DNA of 64,000 nt from Actinomycetes bacterium (GCA_021779855.1 JAJXZW010000002.1:62001-126000), one strand, 5' to 3'. Counted from the first letter of the stretch, positions 17,555 through 26,332 are shown. The notes: generated by a model not told the origin, from the sequence alone. Numbers and translations: made by a program.

Positions 17555-19686
17555 CCGACTATCGCACCCACTTCGTCGAAGGACTGGGATTCGGCCTCGA
17601 CGACTTCCAGGTGGCAGCCCTCGACGCCCTCGACACCGGGGCCACCGTCCTCGTGAGTGCCCCCACCGGCTCGGGCAAGACCCTGGTGGCCAACTACGCC
17701 ATCGGCCAGGAGCTGGCGCGCCAGCGACGCTCGTTCTACACCACGCCGCTGAAGGCCCTGTCGAACCAGAAGTTCCACGAGCTCGGGCGGCTCTTCGGGC
17801 GGGACGCCGTGGGGCTGCTCACCGGCGACGTCTCGGTCAACCGCGACGCCGCGGTCGTCGTCATGACGACTGAGGTGCTGCGCAACATGCTGCTCACCGA
17901 CTCTGAGCAGCTGACCCACCTCGGCCTCGTCGTCCTCGACGAGGTCCACTACCTCCAGGACCCCTTCCGGGGCGGGGTGTGGGAGGAGGTGATCATCCTG
18001 ACCCCACCCGAGGTCCGCTTCGTCGCGCTGTCGGCGACGATCGGCAACGCGCCGGCGCTAGGGGAGTGGCTCGGCGAGGTGCGCGGCGCCACGAGGGTCG
18101 TCGTTGAGACCGAGCGCCCGATCGCCCTGCACCAGCACGTCGCCCTGGTCCGTCGGGGCCAGACCCAGGCGGAGGTGCTCGACCTGATCGACGAGGGCCG
18201 CCTCGCCGAGGGGGCCCGCCGGGTCGACAACACGCTGCGGGCCACGCGCAAGTTCCGTCCCGGGCCGCGCTGGCACGGGCCGCGCTCCTCGGCGCCCCCG
18301 CCGCCCTTTCGCGCGCCGCGGCGCTCCGAGCTGATGCACGCCCTCGAGGGCGACGACCTGCTGCCGGTGATCGTCTTCATCTTCTCTCGCGCGGCCTGTG
18401 ACGACGCCGTCCACCAGCTGCGCCGCGACGGCCTGCGCTTCACCAGTCGCGAGGAGAGCCAGCGCATCGAGGCCATCGCCGAGGCCCGCCTGGCCGAGTT
18501 CAGCGACGAGGACCTCGCGGCCCTCGAGTACGGGGAGTTCCTCGACGCCCTCCGCCGGGGGATCACCAGCCACCACGCGGGCCTGGTGCCGGCCTTCCGC
18601 GAGATCGTGGAGGCCTGTTTCGAAGAGGACCTCCTGGCGGTCGTCTTCGCCACCGAGACCCTCGCCCTCGGCATCAACATGCCGGCGCGCACGGTGGCGA
18701 TCGAGCGGTTCTCGAAGTACTCCGACGCCGGTCGCCAGTTCCTCACGAGCGCCGAGTACTCCCAGATGACCGGCCGCGCCGGACGCCGCGGCCTCGACGA
18801 GGAGGGCCACGCCGTCGTCTGCTTCGCCTCGGACCTCTCCCTCGCGGACGTCGCCCGGGTGGCGCTCGCACCCCCCGGCGAACTGCACTCCTCCTTCCGA
18901 CCGACCTACAACCTCACGGCCAACCTGGTCGACCACTTCGACCGCGACACCGCCCTCGAGGTCGTGCGACGCAGCTACGCGCAGTTCGAGAACGTGCGCC
19001 GGCCCGCGGGACGCCGACGGCCCCTCGACGAGATGCTGGCGGCCCGCCACGCGGTGCTGTGCGACCTCGGCTACGCGGAGGGCTGGGCGCTGACCGAGAG
19101 TGGCCAGCTCCTGCGTTCGCTCTATCACGAATGCGACCTGCTCATCGCCGAAACCATCGCGGCCGGGCTCCTCGACGGACTCGAGCCCGCGCCCCTCGCG
19201 GGCGTGCTCAGCTGCTTCAGTTACGAGGGGCGGCGCGCGCCCAGGGCCCACAGCGCCGCCAAGGGCGTCGCCTCGAAGAACCGGCGCTCGACCCACGACC
19301 GGCTCGGTCCCGTCCGGCGCAACGCGATGGCCGAGCGACTCCGCGAGGTCCAGGCGCTCTACGCCGCGACCTGCGCCGCCGAGGACCACCACGGCGTTCC
19401 CCACGCCAAGGAGCCCGACGGCGCGTTCGCCACGGTGATCGCCGCTTGGGCGCGAGGCGTCGCCCTCGGCCCGGTACTCGACCTGGCCGACGCCGAGCTG
19501 GGCCACACCTCGCCCGGGGACTTCGTGCGCCAGGCCAAGCAGGTCGCCGACCTCTGCGAGCAGATCGCCCGGCTGGGCCACCTGGGGCCCCTGGCCCGCA
19601 CCGCGGCTGAGGCCCGCGAGGCGCTGGTGCGCAGCGTCGTGGCCGGGGCCGCCGGTGTCCACCCCTACCGAGACGACGGGCCCTAG
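17551..19686 (+). CDS. helY: HelY-type DEVH-box helicase
   Basis: This 711-residue superfamily 2 Ski2/Mtr4-like RNA helicase has Walker A APTGSGKT, the DEVH box (VVLDEVHYLQD), SAT (ALSATIGN) and motif VI QMTGRAGRRGLDEEGHAV. A C-terminal helical DSHCT-like domain follows (from about residue 560). It is about 200 residues shorter than M. tuberculosis HelY, which also follows tatC. The shortening is mainly in the insertion and C-terminal part. Its overlap with tatC is the same coupling seen in mycobacteria. RNA-processing role inferred from family. Confidence 0.92.
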   Translation: MTDYRTHFVEGLGFGLDDFQVAALDALDTGATVLVSAPTGSGKTLVANYAIGQELARQRRSFYTTPLKALSNQKFHELGRLFGRDAVGLLTGDVSVNRDAAVVVMTTEVLRNMLLTDSEQLTHLGLVVLDEVHYLQDPFRGGVWEEVIILTPPEVRFVALSATIGNAPALGEWLGEVRGATRVVVETERPIALHQHVALVRRGQTQAEVLDLIDEGRLAEGARRVDNTLRATRKFRPGPRWHGPRSSAPPPPFRAPRRSELMHALEGDDLLPVIVFIFSRAACDDAVHQLRRDGLRFTSREESQRIEAIAEARLAEFSDEDLAALEYGEFLDALRRGITSHHAGLVPAFREIVEACFEEDLLAVVFATETLALGINMPARTVAIERFSKYSDAGRQFLTSAEYSQMTGRAGRRGLDEEGHAVVCFASDLSLADVARVALAPPGELHSSFRPTYNLTANLVDHFDRDTALEVVRRSYAQFENVRRPAGRRRPLDEMLAARHAVLCDLGYAEGWALTESGQLLRSLYHECDLLIAETIAAGLLDGLEPAPLAGVLSCFSYEGRRAPRAHSAAKGVASKNRRSTHDRLGPVRRNAMAERLREVQALYAATCAAEDHHGVPHAKEPDGAFATVIAAWARGVALGPVLDLADAELGHTSPGDFVRQAKQVADLCEQIARLGHLGPLARTAAEAREALVRSVVAGAAGVHPYRDDGP

Positions 19687-19689
19687 TCT
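19684..19689 (+). promoter_or_regulatory. Possible -10 TAGTCT for the ThyX-like gene
   Basis: TAnnnT lying 9 bases before the ATG at 19699 and overlapping the helicase stop. The spacing is longer than the usual 6-7, so support is weaker. Confidence 0.35.
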
Positions 19690-19698
19690 CGGTAGCCC

Positions 19699-21303
19699 AT
19701 GCACCCCTACGTCGTCGAGGAGTTCTCCGAGGACGAGCGCGCGGTGCTGCGCCGCTACTTCACCAACCTCGACGGCCCGGTTTTCGCCCTGGTCAACCTG
19801 CCCGAGGTCGTCAAGGGAGCCCTCTTCGCGCGCTACTCGCGCTCCTCGAAGAGCCTGCGGCGACTCTTCTTGGACGAGTTCGCCGGCGACCTCGACCTCA
19901 GCGGAGACGCATCGGTGGACGCGACGGTGGGCCTCGCGCGCGCCGACGAGCTCTACCGACGGATCTTCGTGGAGTACGGGGACGACTCGGTCGCCCAGCT
20001 CGGCGGGGTGCACCTGGCCTGCGAGCAGGCGAGCAACCTGCTCACCAAGATCCTCGAGCACGGCCGGCTGATGAGCTACCTCGAGCAGTCGACGCGCTAC
20101 ATCGGCTACGACCGGCGTCTGGCCAACGGCCACTACCGCTTCTACCGCGACCACGACCTCCTCGAGTCGCGCCTGGGCGCGCGCTACATCGGCGAGATGG
20201 ACCGGATGTTCGACACCTACCGCGAGCTCCTACCCCGACTGACCGACTGGCTGGCCCGCCGCTACCCCAAGACGGCCGAGGACACCGACTTCGTCTACCG
20301 CCAGGCGATCCGCGCCAAGGCCCTCGACGGCCTCCGGGGGCTGCTGCCGGCGAGCGCCCTGTCCAACCTCGGGATCTACGCCTCGGGCCAGGCCTACGAG
20401 ATGCTCCTGCTGCGCATGCGCGCCGCCGCCCTGCCCGAGGCGCGCCTCTACGCCGAGATGATGCGCGACGAGCTCGAGAAGGTCATCCCCTCGTTCCTGC
20501 GCCGTCTCGACGTGCCCGAGCGCGGGGGGGCGTGGGTGGAGTACCTCGAGGCGGCGGAGTCGGCCAGCGCGGCCGCCGTCGCCGACCTGGGCCCGGGCGA
20601 CCCGGTACAGGACGAGGACACCGTGCGCCTCGTCGCCTTCGACCCGCTCGGGGAGGACCGCGTCCTCGAGGCGATCGTCTTCGAGCGCTCGCGAGTGACT
20701 CACGCCGAGGCGTCCGCCCGAGTCGCTCGACTAGACGGGGCGGCCCGCGACGCGCTCTTCGACGCCTACGTGGGGGAGCGCCGCAATCGCCGCCACCGGC
20801 CGGGTCGGGCCTTCGAGCGGACCGACTACCGCTTCGAGGTCGTGAGCGACTACGGGGCCTTCCGCGACCTCCAGCGCCACCGGCTGCTCACCATCGAGTG
20901 GCAGGACCTCGGGGTCGACCTCGGCTACGCCGTGCCCGAGGTCGTCGTCGAGGCCGGCCTCGAAGAGCCCTACCGGCAGAGCCTGGACCGCTCGGGCGAA
21001 CTCTACGAGGCGGTGGCGGAGGAGCTGCCCGAGCAGGCCGGCTACTGCGTGGCCCTGGCCTTCCGGATCCGCTACGCGATGCAGATGAACGCGCGCGAGG
21101 CGATGCACGTCATCGAGCTGCGCTCGGGACCCCAGGGCCACCCCAGTTACCGCCGCGTAGCCCAGGAGATGGGCCGGCTCATCGCCGACCAGGCCGGACA
21201 CGCCCGGATCGCCCGGGCCATGCGCTTCGTCGACTACGCCGACGTCGACCTCGAGCGGCTCGAGGCCGAGCGGGCCGCCGAGCGCAACCGCGCCGCCCGC
21301 TAG
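19699..21303 (+). CDS. Two-domain ThyX-like FAD-dependent thymidylate synthase homologue
   Basis: This 534-residue protein is about twice the length of ThyX (about 250), the flavin enzyme that methylates dUMP. The canonical ThyX motif RHRxxSxNExSxRY appears in two incomplete parts. In the first half HGRLMSYLEQSTRY spans residues 121-134, keeping the second part of the motif. In the second half RHRLLT begins at R393, keeping the first. The C-terminal stretch MHVIELRSGPQGHPSYRRVAQEM resembles the ThyX end region. Such long ThyX-like proteins are known from actinobacteria. Whether this one makes dTMP is unproven. No other thyA or thyX is in the window. Confidence 0.8.
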   Translation: MHPYVVEEFSEDERAVLRRYFTNLDGPVFALVNLPEVVKGALFARYSRSSKSLRRLFLDEFAGDLDLSGDASVDATVGLARADELYRRIFVEYGDDSVAQLGGVHLACEQASNLLTKILEHGRLMSYLEQSTRYIGYDRRLANGHYRFYRDHDLLESRLGARYIGEMDRMFDTYRELLPRLTDWLARRYPKTAEDTDFVYRQAIRAKALDGLRGLLPASALSNLGIYASGQAYEMLLLRMRAAALPEARLYAEMMRDELEKVIPSFLRRLDVPERGGAWVEYLEAAESASAAAVADLGPGDPVQDEDTVRLVAFDPLGEDRVLEAIVFERSRVTHAEASARVARLDGAARDALFDAYVGERRNRRHRPGRAFERTDYRFEVVSDYGAFRDLQRHRLLTIEWQDLGVDLGYAVPEVVVEAGLEEPYRQSLDRSGELYEAVAEELPEQAGYCVALAFRIRYAMQMNAREAMHVIELRSGPQGHPSYRRVAQEMGRLIADQAGHARIARAMRFVDYADVDLERLEAERAAERNRAAR

Positions 21304-21394
21304 GGTCGTCTCCCCGTCGATGGACGCCCCGGGACCAAGACCCCTTTCGGCCAATTGGGCCGCGGATTGGACGTCACGAGGCGGCGCCAGGCCC

Positions 21395-21400
21395 TACAAT
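21395..21400 (+). promoter_or_regulatory. -10 element TACAAT for the DUF4193 gene
   Basis: TACAAT lies 23 bases before the ATG at 21424. Unlike most units here it leaves a short leader containing a purine-rich ribosome site (agagga). Confidence 0.45.
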
Positions 21401-21423
21401 GCCTGCGCCTGAAGAGAGGACAT

Positions 21424-21912
21424 ATGGCCAAGGACGTAGAGAACGAGGACGCGTTCGACGAGGAAGAGCTCGCTGACGGCTTCGACGAAGAGGGCGAGGA
21501 CGCCGACGAGATTGACGACGACGACCTCGGGCTCGAGGACGGCGACGACGAGGGAGAGTCCCCCGACGTCGACGCCGACGACGACGTCGAGGTTGTGGAG
21601 GACGTGGAGGACGTCGACGAGGCCGACGAGGGGGCCGGACCCGTGGCGATCCCCGTGCACGACGAGGACGACCTCGTCGACGACGCGGACGTCGAGCTCG
21701 CCCTCGACGAAGTGCTCGCCGAGACCATCCTGCGCAAGGTGGTGCCCGACGACGACGAGGACGCCGTCGTCGAGATAGACGGCACGCTCGAGAGTACCGA
21801 GACCATCCTGCCCAAGCAGGACGACGAGTTCCGCTGCCGGTCCTGCCGGCTCTTGAAGAAGATGAGCCAGCTCGCGGACTCCACGAACCTGCTCTGTCGG
21901 GACTGCGTCTAG
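21424..21912 (+). CDS. DUF4193-family acidic zinc-ribbon protein
   Basis: In this 162-residue protein the first 125 residues are almost entirely Asp, Glu and small residues. The C-terminal 37 residues form the actinobacterial DUF4193 module: ILPKQDDEFRCRSCRLL then LLCRDC, two CxxC pairs likely to bind zinc. Usual DUF4193 proteins are about 100 residues, so the acidic arm is unusually long. The ATG at 21424 follows an agagga ribosome site; the open frame to 21355 has no better start. A role with RNA polymerase or basic partners is conceivable but unproven. Confidence 0.85.
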   Translation: MAKDVENEDAFDEEELADGFDEEGEDADEIDDDDLGLEDGDDEGESPDVDADDDVEVVEDVEDVDEADEGAGPVAIPVHDEDDLVDDADVELALDEVLAETILRKVVPDDDEDAVVEIDGTLESTETILPKQDDEFRCRSCRLLKKMSQLADSTNLLCRDCV

Positions 21913-21915
21913 CGG

Positions 21916-22335
21916 ATGACGGCCCTCGTCCGCCCCGCCGCGGCGCCCGACGCCGCCGCGCTGGCCGGGCTCTGGAGTGACGCCGCGCGGGAGTGCGCCC
22001 AGCACCGTGGCGGTGCGGCGCTCCTGGAGGACCTGCGCGCCGGCCGCGACGACGCGGCCACCCTGCGCGATGCCCTCGCGGCCGGCGAGCTCGTCGTCGT
22101 GCTCGAGAGCGACGTGCCGGTGGGCTTCGCGTGGCGTCGCGGCGAGTTCATCGCGGCGCTCTACGTCGCCCGGGGGGAGCGCCGACGCGGGCACGCCCGC
22201 TCGCTGGTCGCCGGGCTGCTCACAGACCCGCATCCGCCGACCGACGGCTACGCCCTCCCGGGCGATCGCGCGACGAAGTCGCTCTACGAGTCGATCGGCT
22301 GGAAGGCCCGGCTGCTCACGATGCGCGCCGGCTGA
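21916..22335 (+). CDS. GNAT-family acetyltransferase (compact)
   Basis: In this 139-residue protein the acetyl-CoA signature is IAALYVARGERRRGHARSLVAGL, and the last helix is DRATKSLYESIGWK. It starts 3 bases after the DUF4193 stop, so it is probably co-transcribed. Its 3' end overlaps the 3' end of the convergent repeat protein by 20 bases. Acceptor unknown. Confidence 0.85.
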   Translation: MTALVRPAAAPDAAALAGLWSDAARECAQHRGGAALLEDLRAGRDDAATLRDALAAGELVVVLESDVPVGFAWRRGEFIAALYVARGERRRGHARSLVAGLLTDPHPPTDGYALPGDRATKSLYESIGWKARLLTMRAG

Positions 22336-23641
22336 CCGAACGGCGCATGTTCTTCGCCGGCGGCGGGGGTGGCGGGACCTTCATGCCGAGCAGCTTGGCC
22401 AACTCGGGGATCGCCCCGGCGTTGTGGACCGCGACGGCACGGCTGGCCTCGTCGTCGGGGATGCCCGACGGCTTCACGTTGCGCCGAATCGACGTGTCGA
22501 CGGCCAACTCCACGACGGCGCGCCACTTCTCGGGTTCCTGATCGGCCCGGAGGAACTCCGAGGTCAGCGCGATCACCTTCGCGGCCACCTCCGCGCTCAC
22601 GCGCGTTGACACGTCCGGGGGCCGGCCCACGAGGGTCAGCGCCTCGGCCACGTCTCCGGCGTCGATGGCCCTGTCGAGCCTCTCGCTCCACTGAGCGCGC
22701 AGAGCCTCCACGCGCTGGTGCAGGGTCCCCTGGAGCTCTTTGAGCTGAGTCCGCGCCTCGTCGTCGAGCGTGACCGTCTTGGCCGAGGTCACGATCGCGC
22801 GCAGGTCGCGCAGGCGCAGCTCCTTGCCGGCGCCGATACCCCCGGCGGCGCGGTCCTTCCACGTTGCGAGGTTCGTCCGGGCGAGCAGGTCCTCGGCGAT
22901 GCGCTCGATCGTGGCCGGGTCGACCGTGGGGCGACCCTGCGCCGACGCGTTCTTGTTCTGGGTCTCGATGGCTGCCCGCACCGAGGGGATCCCGCCGCGC
23001 AGCAGCTGCTCGGCGACGGGCAGCTGCTCGGGCGAGAGGGTCGCGAGCAGCGCGTTGCGGTGCGTGGTCGTCATGGGCGGGCTGACGGGTCCGCGGCGCT
23101 CGGGGCGCCCCTCCCGGGGACGTCCGCCCTCGGGTCGGGCGGAGCGCGCCGGGCGATCGCCGGGCCGTCGCGCCGAACGCTCACCCTCGTGGCGGGGCCC
23201 GCGCTCACCGTCGCGGCGGGGCCCGCGCTCACCCTCGTGGCGGGGTCCGCGCTCACCCTCGTGGCGGGGTCCGCGCTCACCCTCGCGGCGGGGCCCCCGC
23301 TCACCCTCGCGGCGGGGCCCGCGCTCACCCTCGCGGCGAGGCCCGCGACCCTTGGGCGCGTAGGTGACCGTCACGTCCGGGTCCTTGGCCTCGCGGGGGA
23401 TCAGCTCGAGCTTCTCGTGCCGGGGGTCGAGGGGTGACGCCGTCTTGGGCGGCGCCACCGAGAGCACCTCGAAGCCCTCCATGAACTGCTCGACGTCGGC
23501 GCGGTAGACGCTCCCGACCATCGGGCCGCCCGGCACCAGCGAAGCGGCGACGACACCCTTGGGCAGCTTGGCGCCGGCGGCGCGCCACGTAGCGACCTCA
23601 CCGCTCAGGCTGGTGATTTCGATGTCGATCCGCCGAGACAT
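22316..23641 (-). CDS. Basic repeat protein with helical C-terminal domain
   Basis: This 441-residue protein has three parts. The N-terminal domain (1-98) contains WRAAGAKLPKGVVAASLVPGG. Seven tandem copies of GPR[RH][ED]GER follow at residues 100-155, then an Arg/Pro-rich linker to 190. The helical C-terminal domain (about 192-420) contains LATLSPEQLPVAEQLLRGGIPSVR, and the tail carries six consecutive prolines. The strongly basic, Gly/Arg-rich repeat suggests RNA binding, by analogy to RGG-type regions; this is inference. I do not recognise the C-terminal domain. The ATG is 9 bases downstream of a TAGTGT hexamer. Confidence 0.75.
   Translation of the reverse strand: MSRRIDIEITSLSGEVATWRAAGAKLPKGVVAASLVPGGPMVGSVYRADVEQFMEGFEVLSVAPPKTASPLDPRHEKLELIPREAKDPDVTVTYAPKGRGPRREGERGPRREGERGPRREGERGPRHEGERGPRHEGERGPRRDGERGPRHEGERSARRPGDRPARSARPEGGRPREGRPERRGPVSPPMTTTHRNALLATLSPEQLPVAEQLLRGGIPSVRAAIETQNKNASAQGRPTVDPATIERIAEDLLARTNLATWKDRAAGGIGAGKELRLRDLRAIVTSAKTVTLDDEARTQLKELQGTLHQRVEALRAQWSERLDRAIDAGDVAEALTLVGRPPDVSTRVSAEVAAKVIALTSEFLRADQEPEKWRAVVELAVDTSIRRNVKPSGIPDDEASRAVAVHNAGAIPELAKLLGMKVPPPPPPAKNMRRSVSRRAS
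23177..23344 (-). repeat. Seven tandem 24-bp units coding GPRREGER-type octapeptides
   Basis: Seven in-frame 24-base units, nearly identical at the DNA level, encode GPRREGER (three), GPRHEGER (three) and GPRRDGER (one). The near-identity implies recent slippage or recombination rather than only protein-level constraint. Confidence 0.95.
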
Positions 23642-23650
23642 AGGTCATCA

Positions 23651-23656
23651 ACACTA
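23651..23656 (-). promoter_or_regulatory. Possible -10 TAGTGT for the repeat-protein gene
   Basis: This minus-strand TAnnnT lies 9 bases before the ATG at 23641, in the divergent region shared with the HtrA promoter. Confidence 0.35.
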
Positions 23657-23714
23657 CTCGGTCACCGGAAACGCCACGATCGCTGGTCCCTAGTCGTCTC
23701 TTAGATTCGCCCCC

Positions 23715-23720
23715 TAGCAT
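23715..23720 (+). promoter_or_regulatory. -10 element TAGCAT for leaderless htrA-like gene
   Basis: TAGCAT has exactly 6 bases to the GTG at 23727. An ATG at 23719 hits a stop after three codons, which leaves the GTG as the start. Confidence 0.55.
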
Positions 23721-23726
23721 GGGCCG

Positions 23727-25088
23727 GTGACCGACTCGCCCGACGCGAACGATCCGCAGGCCCCCGAGAGGGTCGACGCCCCCGACGGGTCCGACGAGGT
23801 CGACGGCGGCTCACCCGCGGCCGGCGAACCGATCCCCTCGAGCGAGGTGCCGGTCTTCGTGACGGCCTCCACCGGGGCGCAGGAGTGGGTGGCACCCGAG
23901 CCGGTGGCCGGTACGGGCCCGACGCCCGAGACCGGGGTGACGGCGACGAAGACGAACGGCGCGACGGCGGCGCGACGGCGGCGTTCGCGGGCCGCGTGGT
24001 CGTCACGGTTCTCGCTCCTGCTCGTCGCCGCCTTGGTGGGCGGCCTCGCGGGGCACTACGCCGCCCCCTCGGCCAACAGTGTCCTCACCGTGAACGCCTC
24101 CGCCCAGGGCCCCGGCGCCGCCCTCTTGCCGGGCGGGGTATCGATCCCCAAGCTGGTGCAGCACGCCCTGCCGACCATCGTCAGCATCGACGTGCGCGGC
24201 TCCAGCGGCGAGGACCAGGGCACCGGGATGATTATCACGGCCAACGGCCTCGTCGTGACCAATAACCACGTCATCGCCAGCGCCGTCCAGTCGGGAACGA
24301 TCACCGTGACCCGCAGCGGGTCCACCAAGGCGCTCCCGGCGACCCTCGTGGGGACGAACCCGATTGACGACGTGGCGCTGATCCGGATCAGCGACGTCCA
24401 CGGTCTGCCCACGGTGACCTTCGGCAACTCCAATGCCCTCCAGGTGGGCGACGCTGTCGTCGCCATCGGCAACGCACTGGGTCTGGCCGCCGGTACCCCC
24501 ACGGTGACCCAGGGGATCGTCTCCGCCCTGGGTCGGACCGTCACGGCGGGCTCGAGCACCTCAACCGAGACGCTCACCAACATGATCCAGACCGATGCCG
24601 CCATCAACCCGGGCAACTCCGGCGGGCCCCTCATTGACTCCGCGGGCGACGTGATCGGGATGAACACCGCCGTCGCCGGGACCCTCGCGAGCGGCGAGAC
24701 CAGCCAGAACATCGGCTTCGCCATCCCCTCGGCCACCATCCTCTCGCTCCTGCCCCACCTGAGGGCCGGCCAGAGCGTCGTGAACCACGGCGCCTTCATC
24801 GGGGTGGAGATCGAGTCCAACAACCCCCAGCTGGCCCAGCAGTACGGCTTCCCGGTGTCGACCGGGGCCGTCGTGATCAGCGTCATCGGCGGCACGGGAG
24901 CGGCGGCGGCCGGCGTGCGTCAAGGGGACGTCATCGTCGGGATCAACTCGACCGCCATCCAGAACGCCCAGGACGTCACCCAGGTGATCTCGGCGCTGAC
25001 GCCCGGCGACGTGATCACCCTGCACGTGGTGCGTGGGACGAGGCACCTGACCCTGCGGGTCACCCTGGGCCGTCAGCCGAAGAGCTGA
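23727..25088 (+). CDS. HtrA/DegP-type membrane-anchored serine protease with PDZ
   Basis: This 453-residue protein has a disordered acidic cytosolic N terminus (1-80), an arginine cluster, one membrane anchor (about 95-112), an S1C trypsin-like domain and a C-terminal PDZ (about 350-445). The triad is visible as H181 in TNNHVI, D215 in NPIDDVALI and S298 in NPGNSGGPL. The protease acts outside the membrane on misfolded or signalling proteins. The layout matches actinobacterial PepD/HtrA. The PDZ peptide-binding segment contains GAAAAGVRQGDVIVGIN. Confidence 0.94.
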   Translation: MTDSPDANDPQAPERVDAPDGSDEVDGGSPAAGEPIPSSEVPVFVTASTGAQEWVAPEPVAGTGPTPETGVTATKTNGATAARRRRSRAAWSSRFSLLLVAALVGGLAGHYAAPSANSVLTVNASAQGPGAALLPGGVSIPKLVQHALPTIVSIDVRGSSGEDQGTGMIITANGLVVTNNHVIASAVQSGTITVTRSGSTKALPATLVGTNPIDDVALIRISDVHGLPTVTFGNSNALQVGDAVVAIGNALGLAAGTPTVTQGIVSALGRTVTAGSSTSTETLTNMIQTDAAINPGNSGGPLIDSAGDVIGMNTAVAGTLASGETSQNIGFAIPSATILSLLPHLRAGQSVVNHGAFIGVEIESNNPQLAQQYGFPVSTGAVVISVIGGTGAAAAGVRQGDVIVGINSTAIQNAQDVTQVISALTPGDVITLHVVRGTRHLTLRVTLGRQPKS

Positions 25089-25099
25089 CCAGCGGACCC

Positions 25100-25867
25100 T
25101 CAGCGCAGCGTCGCGATCCCGCCGTCCACCGGCAGGATGGCCCCGGTGATGTAGGCGGCGGCGGGGGAGGCGAGGAAGATCGCGGCCCCGGCCATGTCCG
25201 CGGGCCGCCCGATGCGCCTCATCGGGGCGGCGGCGGCGATCTCGTCGCCGAACGCCTCCAAGGTGGCGTGCATCATCTTGGACTCGAAGGGGCCGGGCGC
25301 GATGGCGTTCACCGTCACCTTCGGGGCCAGGTACTTCGCGAGGTGGCGCGTCAGCTGATGCACCGCGGCCTTGGAGGCCGAGTACGCGTAGGTCTCCATG
25401 GCCGGGACCCGGAGCCCGTCGATCGAGCCGATGTTGATGACCCGGGCGGGGGAGTCGGCCGTGCCCGAGCCCTCGAGGAGGGGGCGCAGGAACTTGGTGA
25501 GGTGGAAGACGCCCTTCACGTTCAGCGAGAGGACCCGCTCGAAGGCCGCCTCGTCGTAGTCGCTCATCGGAGCACCCCAGGTCGCTCCGGCGTTGTTCAC
25601 GAGAACGTCGAGGCGCGGCTCGCGCCCGGCCACCTCCTCGGCGAGGGCGCGACAGCCCGCCTCAGTGCTCAGGTTCGCCCCGAGGAACGTGCAGGGACCG
25701 AGCGCCCCGAGCTCGGCGGCTAAGGCGTCACCAACGTCAGCCTTGCGCGAGGAGATGTAGACCGCGGCGCCGGCCTCGAGGAAGCCCCGGGCGATCATCT
25801 CCCCGATGCCCCGAGTCCCACCGGTCACCAGCACCGTCTTGCCGCTCACGTCGAAGAGTTCGCTCAT
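25100..25867 (-). CDS. Short-chain dehydrogenase/reductase (SDR)
   Basis: This 255-residue classical SDR has the cofactor motif TGGTRGIGE near residue 15, NNAG (VLVNNAGATWG) and the catalytic YAYSASK (Y-x-x-x-K). The C terminus ITGAILPVDGGIATLR is typical of 3-oxoacyl-ACP reductase-like members. TGGTRGIG without an Arg cluster leaves NAD or NADP preference open. The ATG is 7 bases downstream of a TACACT hexamer. It is a single-gene unit convergent with htrA, so context gives no substrate. Confidence 0.9.
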   Translation of the reverse strand: MSELFDVSGKTVLVTGGTRGIGEMIARGFLEAGAAVYISSRKADVGDALAAELGALGPCTFLGANLSTEAGCRALAEEVAGREPRLDVLVNNAGATWGAPMSDYDEAAFERVLSLNVKGVFHLTKFLRPLLEGSGTADSPARVINIGSIDGLRVPAMETYAYSASKAAVHQLTRHLAKYLAPKVTVNAIAPGPFESKMMHATLEAFGDEIAAAAPMRRIGRPADMAGAAIFLASPAAAYITGAILPVDGGIATLR

Positions 25868-25874
25868 CGCGCGA

Positions 25875-25880
25875 AGTGTA
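25875..25880 (-). promoter_or_regulatory. -10 element TACACT for leaderless SDR gene
   Basis: This minus-strand TAnnnT lies 7 bases before the ATG at 25867. Confidence 0.5.
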
Positions 25881-25912
25881 GACGTGGTCCCCCGGCGGGG
25901 AAGTGGTCTCCC

Positions 25913-26326
25913 CTAGCTCGAGACGCGCAACACGGTCTCGGAGGCGACCGCCACGGCGTCGTGGGTGCTCGGCGCCCACTCCGCCCGGACCCGCCACACC
26001 CCCGTGGCGGTGAAGTTGAAGGTGCACTCCACCTGACCCTGCCGCACGGCCTGGAAGCCGCAGACGAGGTTCGAACTCGTCGAGTCCGCCGGGGCGATGG
26101 CCACCATCCTCACGACGCCGCCCGCACCGCTCGTGAGTGACAGGACGTCCGCGGTGATGTTGAAGCCGTTGTGGGAAACGCTCGCCGGCTGGCTGTTGTC
26201 GCTGAAGTCGAAGGCCAGGATCACCGGCGCGTCCGCGTTCGAGTGGGCCGCCTGGGCGCCGGCCGGGCTACCCAACAGGCCGAGTGGGGCCAGGACCAAC
26301 AGGGTCGTCACGACCATCCGACGCAC
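25913..26326 (-). CDS. Small secreted protein of unknown function
   Basis: This 137-residue protein has a Sec signal peptide: basic start VRRM, hydrophobic VVTTLLVLAPLGLLG and an AQA-like cleavage region near residue 25. The mature part is about 110 residues, beta-rich in appearance, with two cysteines (LVCGFQAV and VECTFNF) that could form a disulfide. The GTG at 26326 is preferred over the ATG at 26317, because a TATCAT hexamer lies exactly 6 bases upstream and the extra VRR supplies the charged n-region. No family recognised. Confidence 0.7.
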   Translation of the reverse strand: MRRMVVTTLLVLAPLGLLGSPAGAQAAHSNADAPVILAFDFSDNSQPASVSHNGFNITADVLSLTSGAGGVVRMVAIAPADSTSSNLVCGFQAVRQGQVECTFNFTATGVWRVRAEWAPSTHDAVAVASETVLRVSS

Positions 26327-26332
26327 GGCTCG

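Noticed and set aside
23177-23344. CRISPR-like periodic repeat
   Set aside because: The units are contiguous 24-bp copies without spacers and are in frame within a coding gene.
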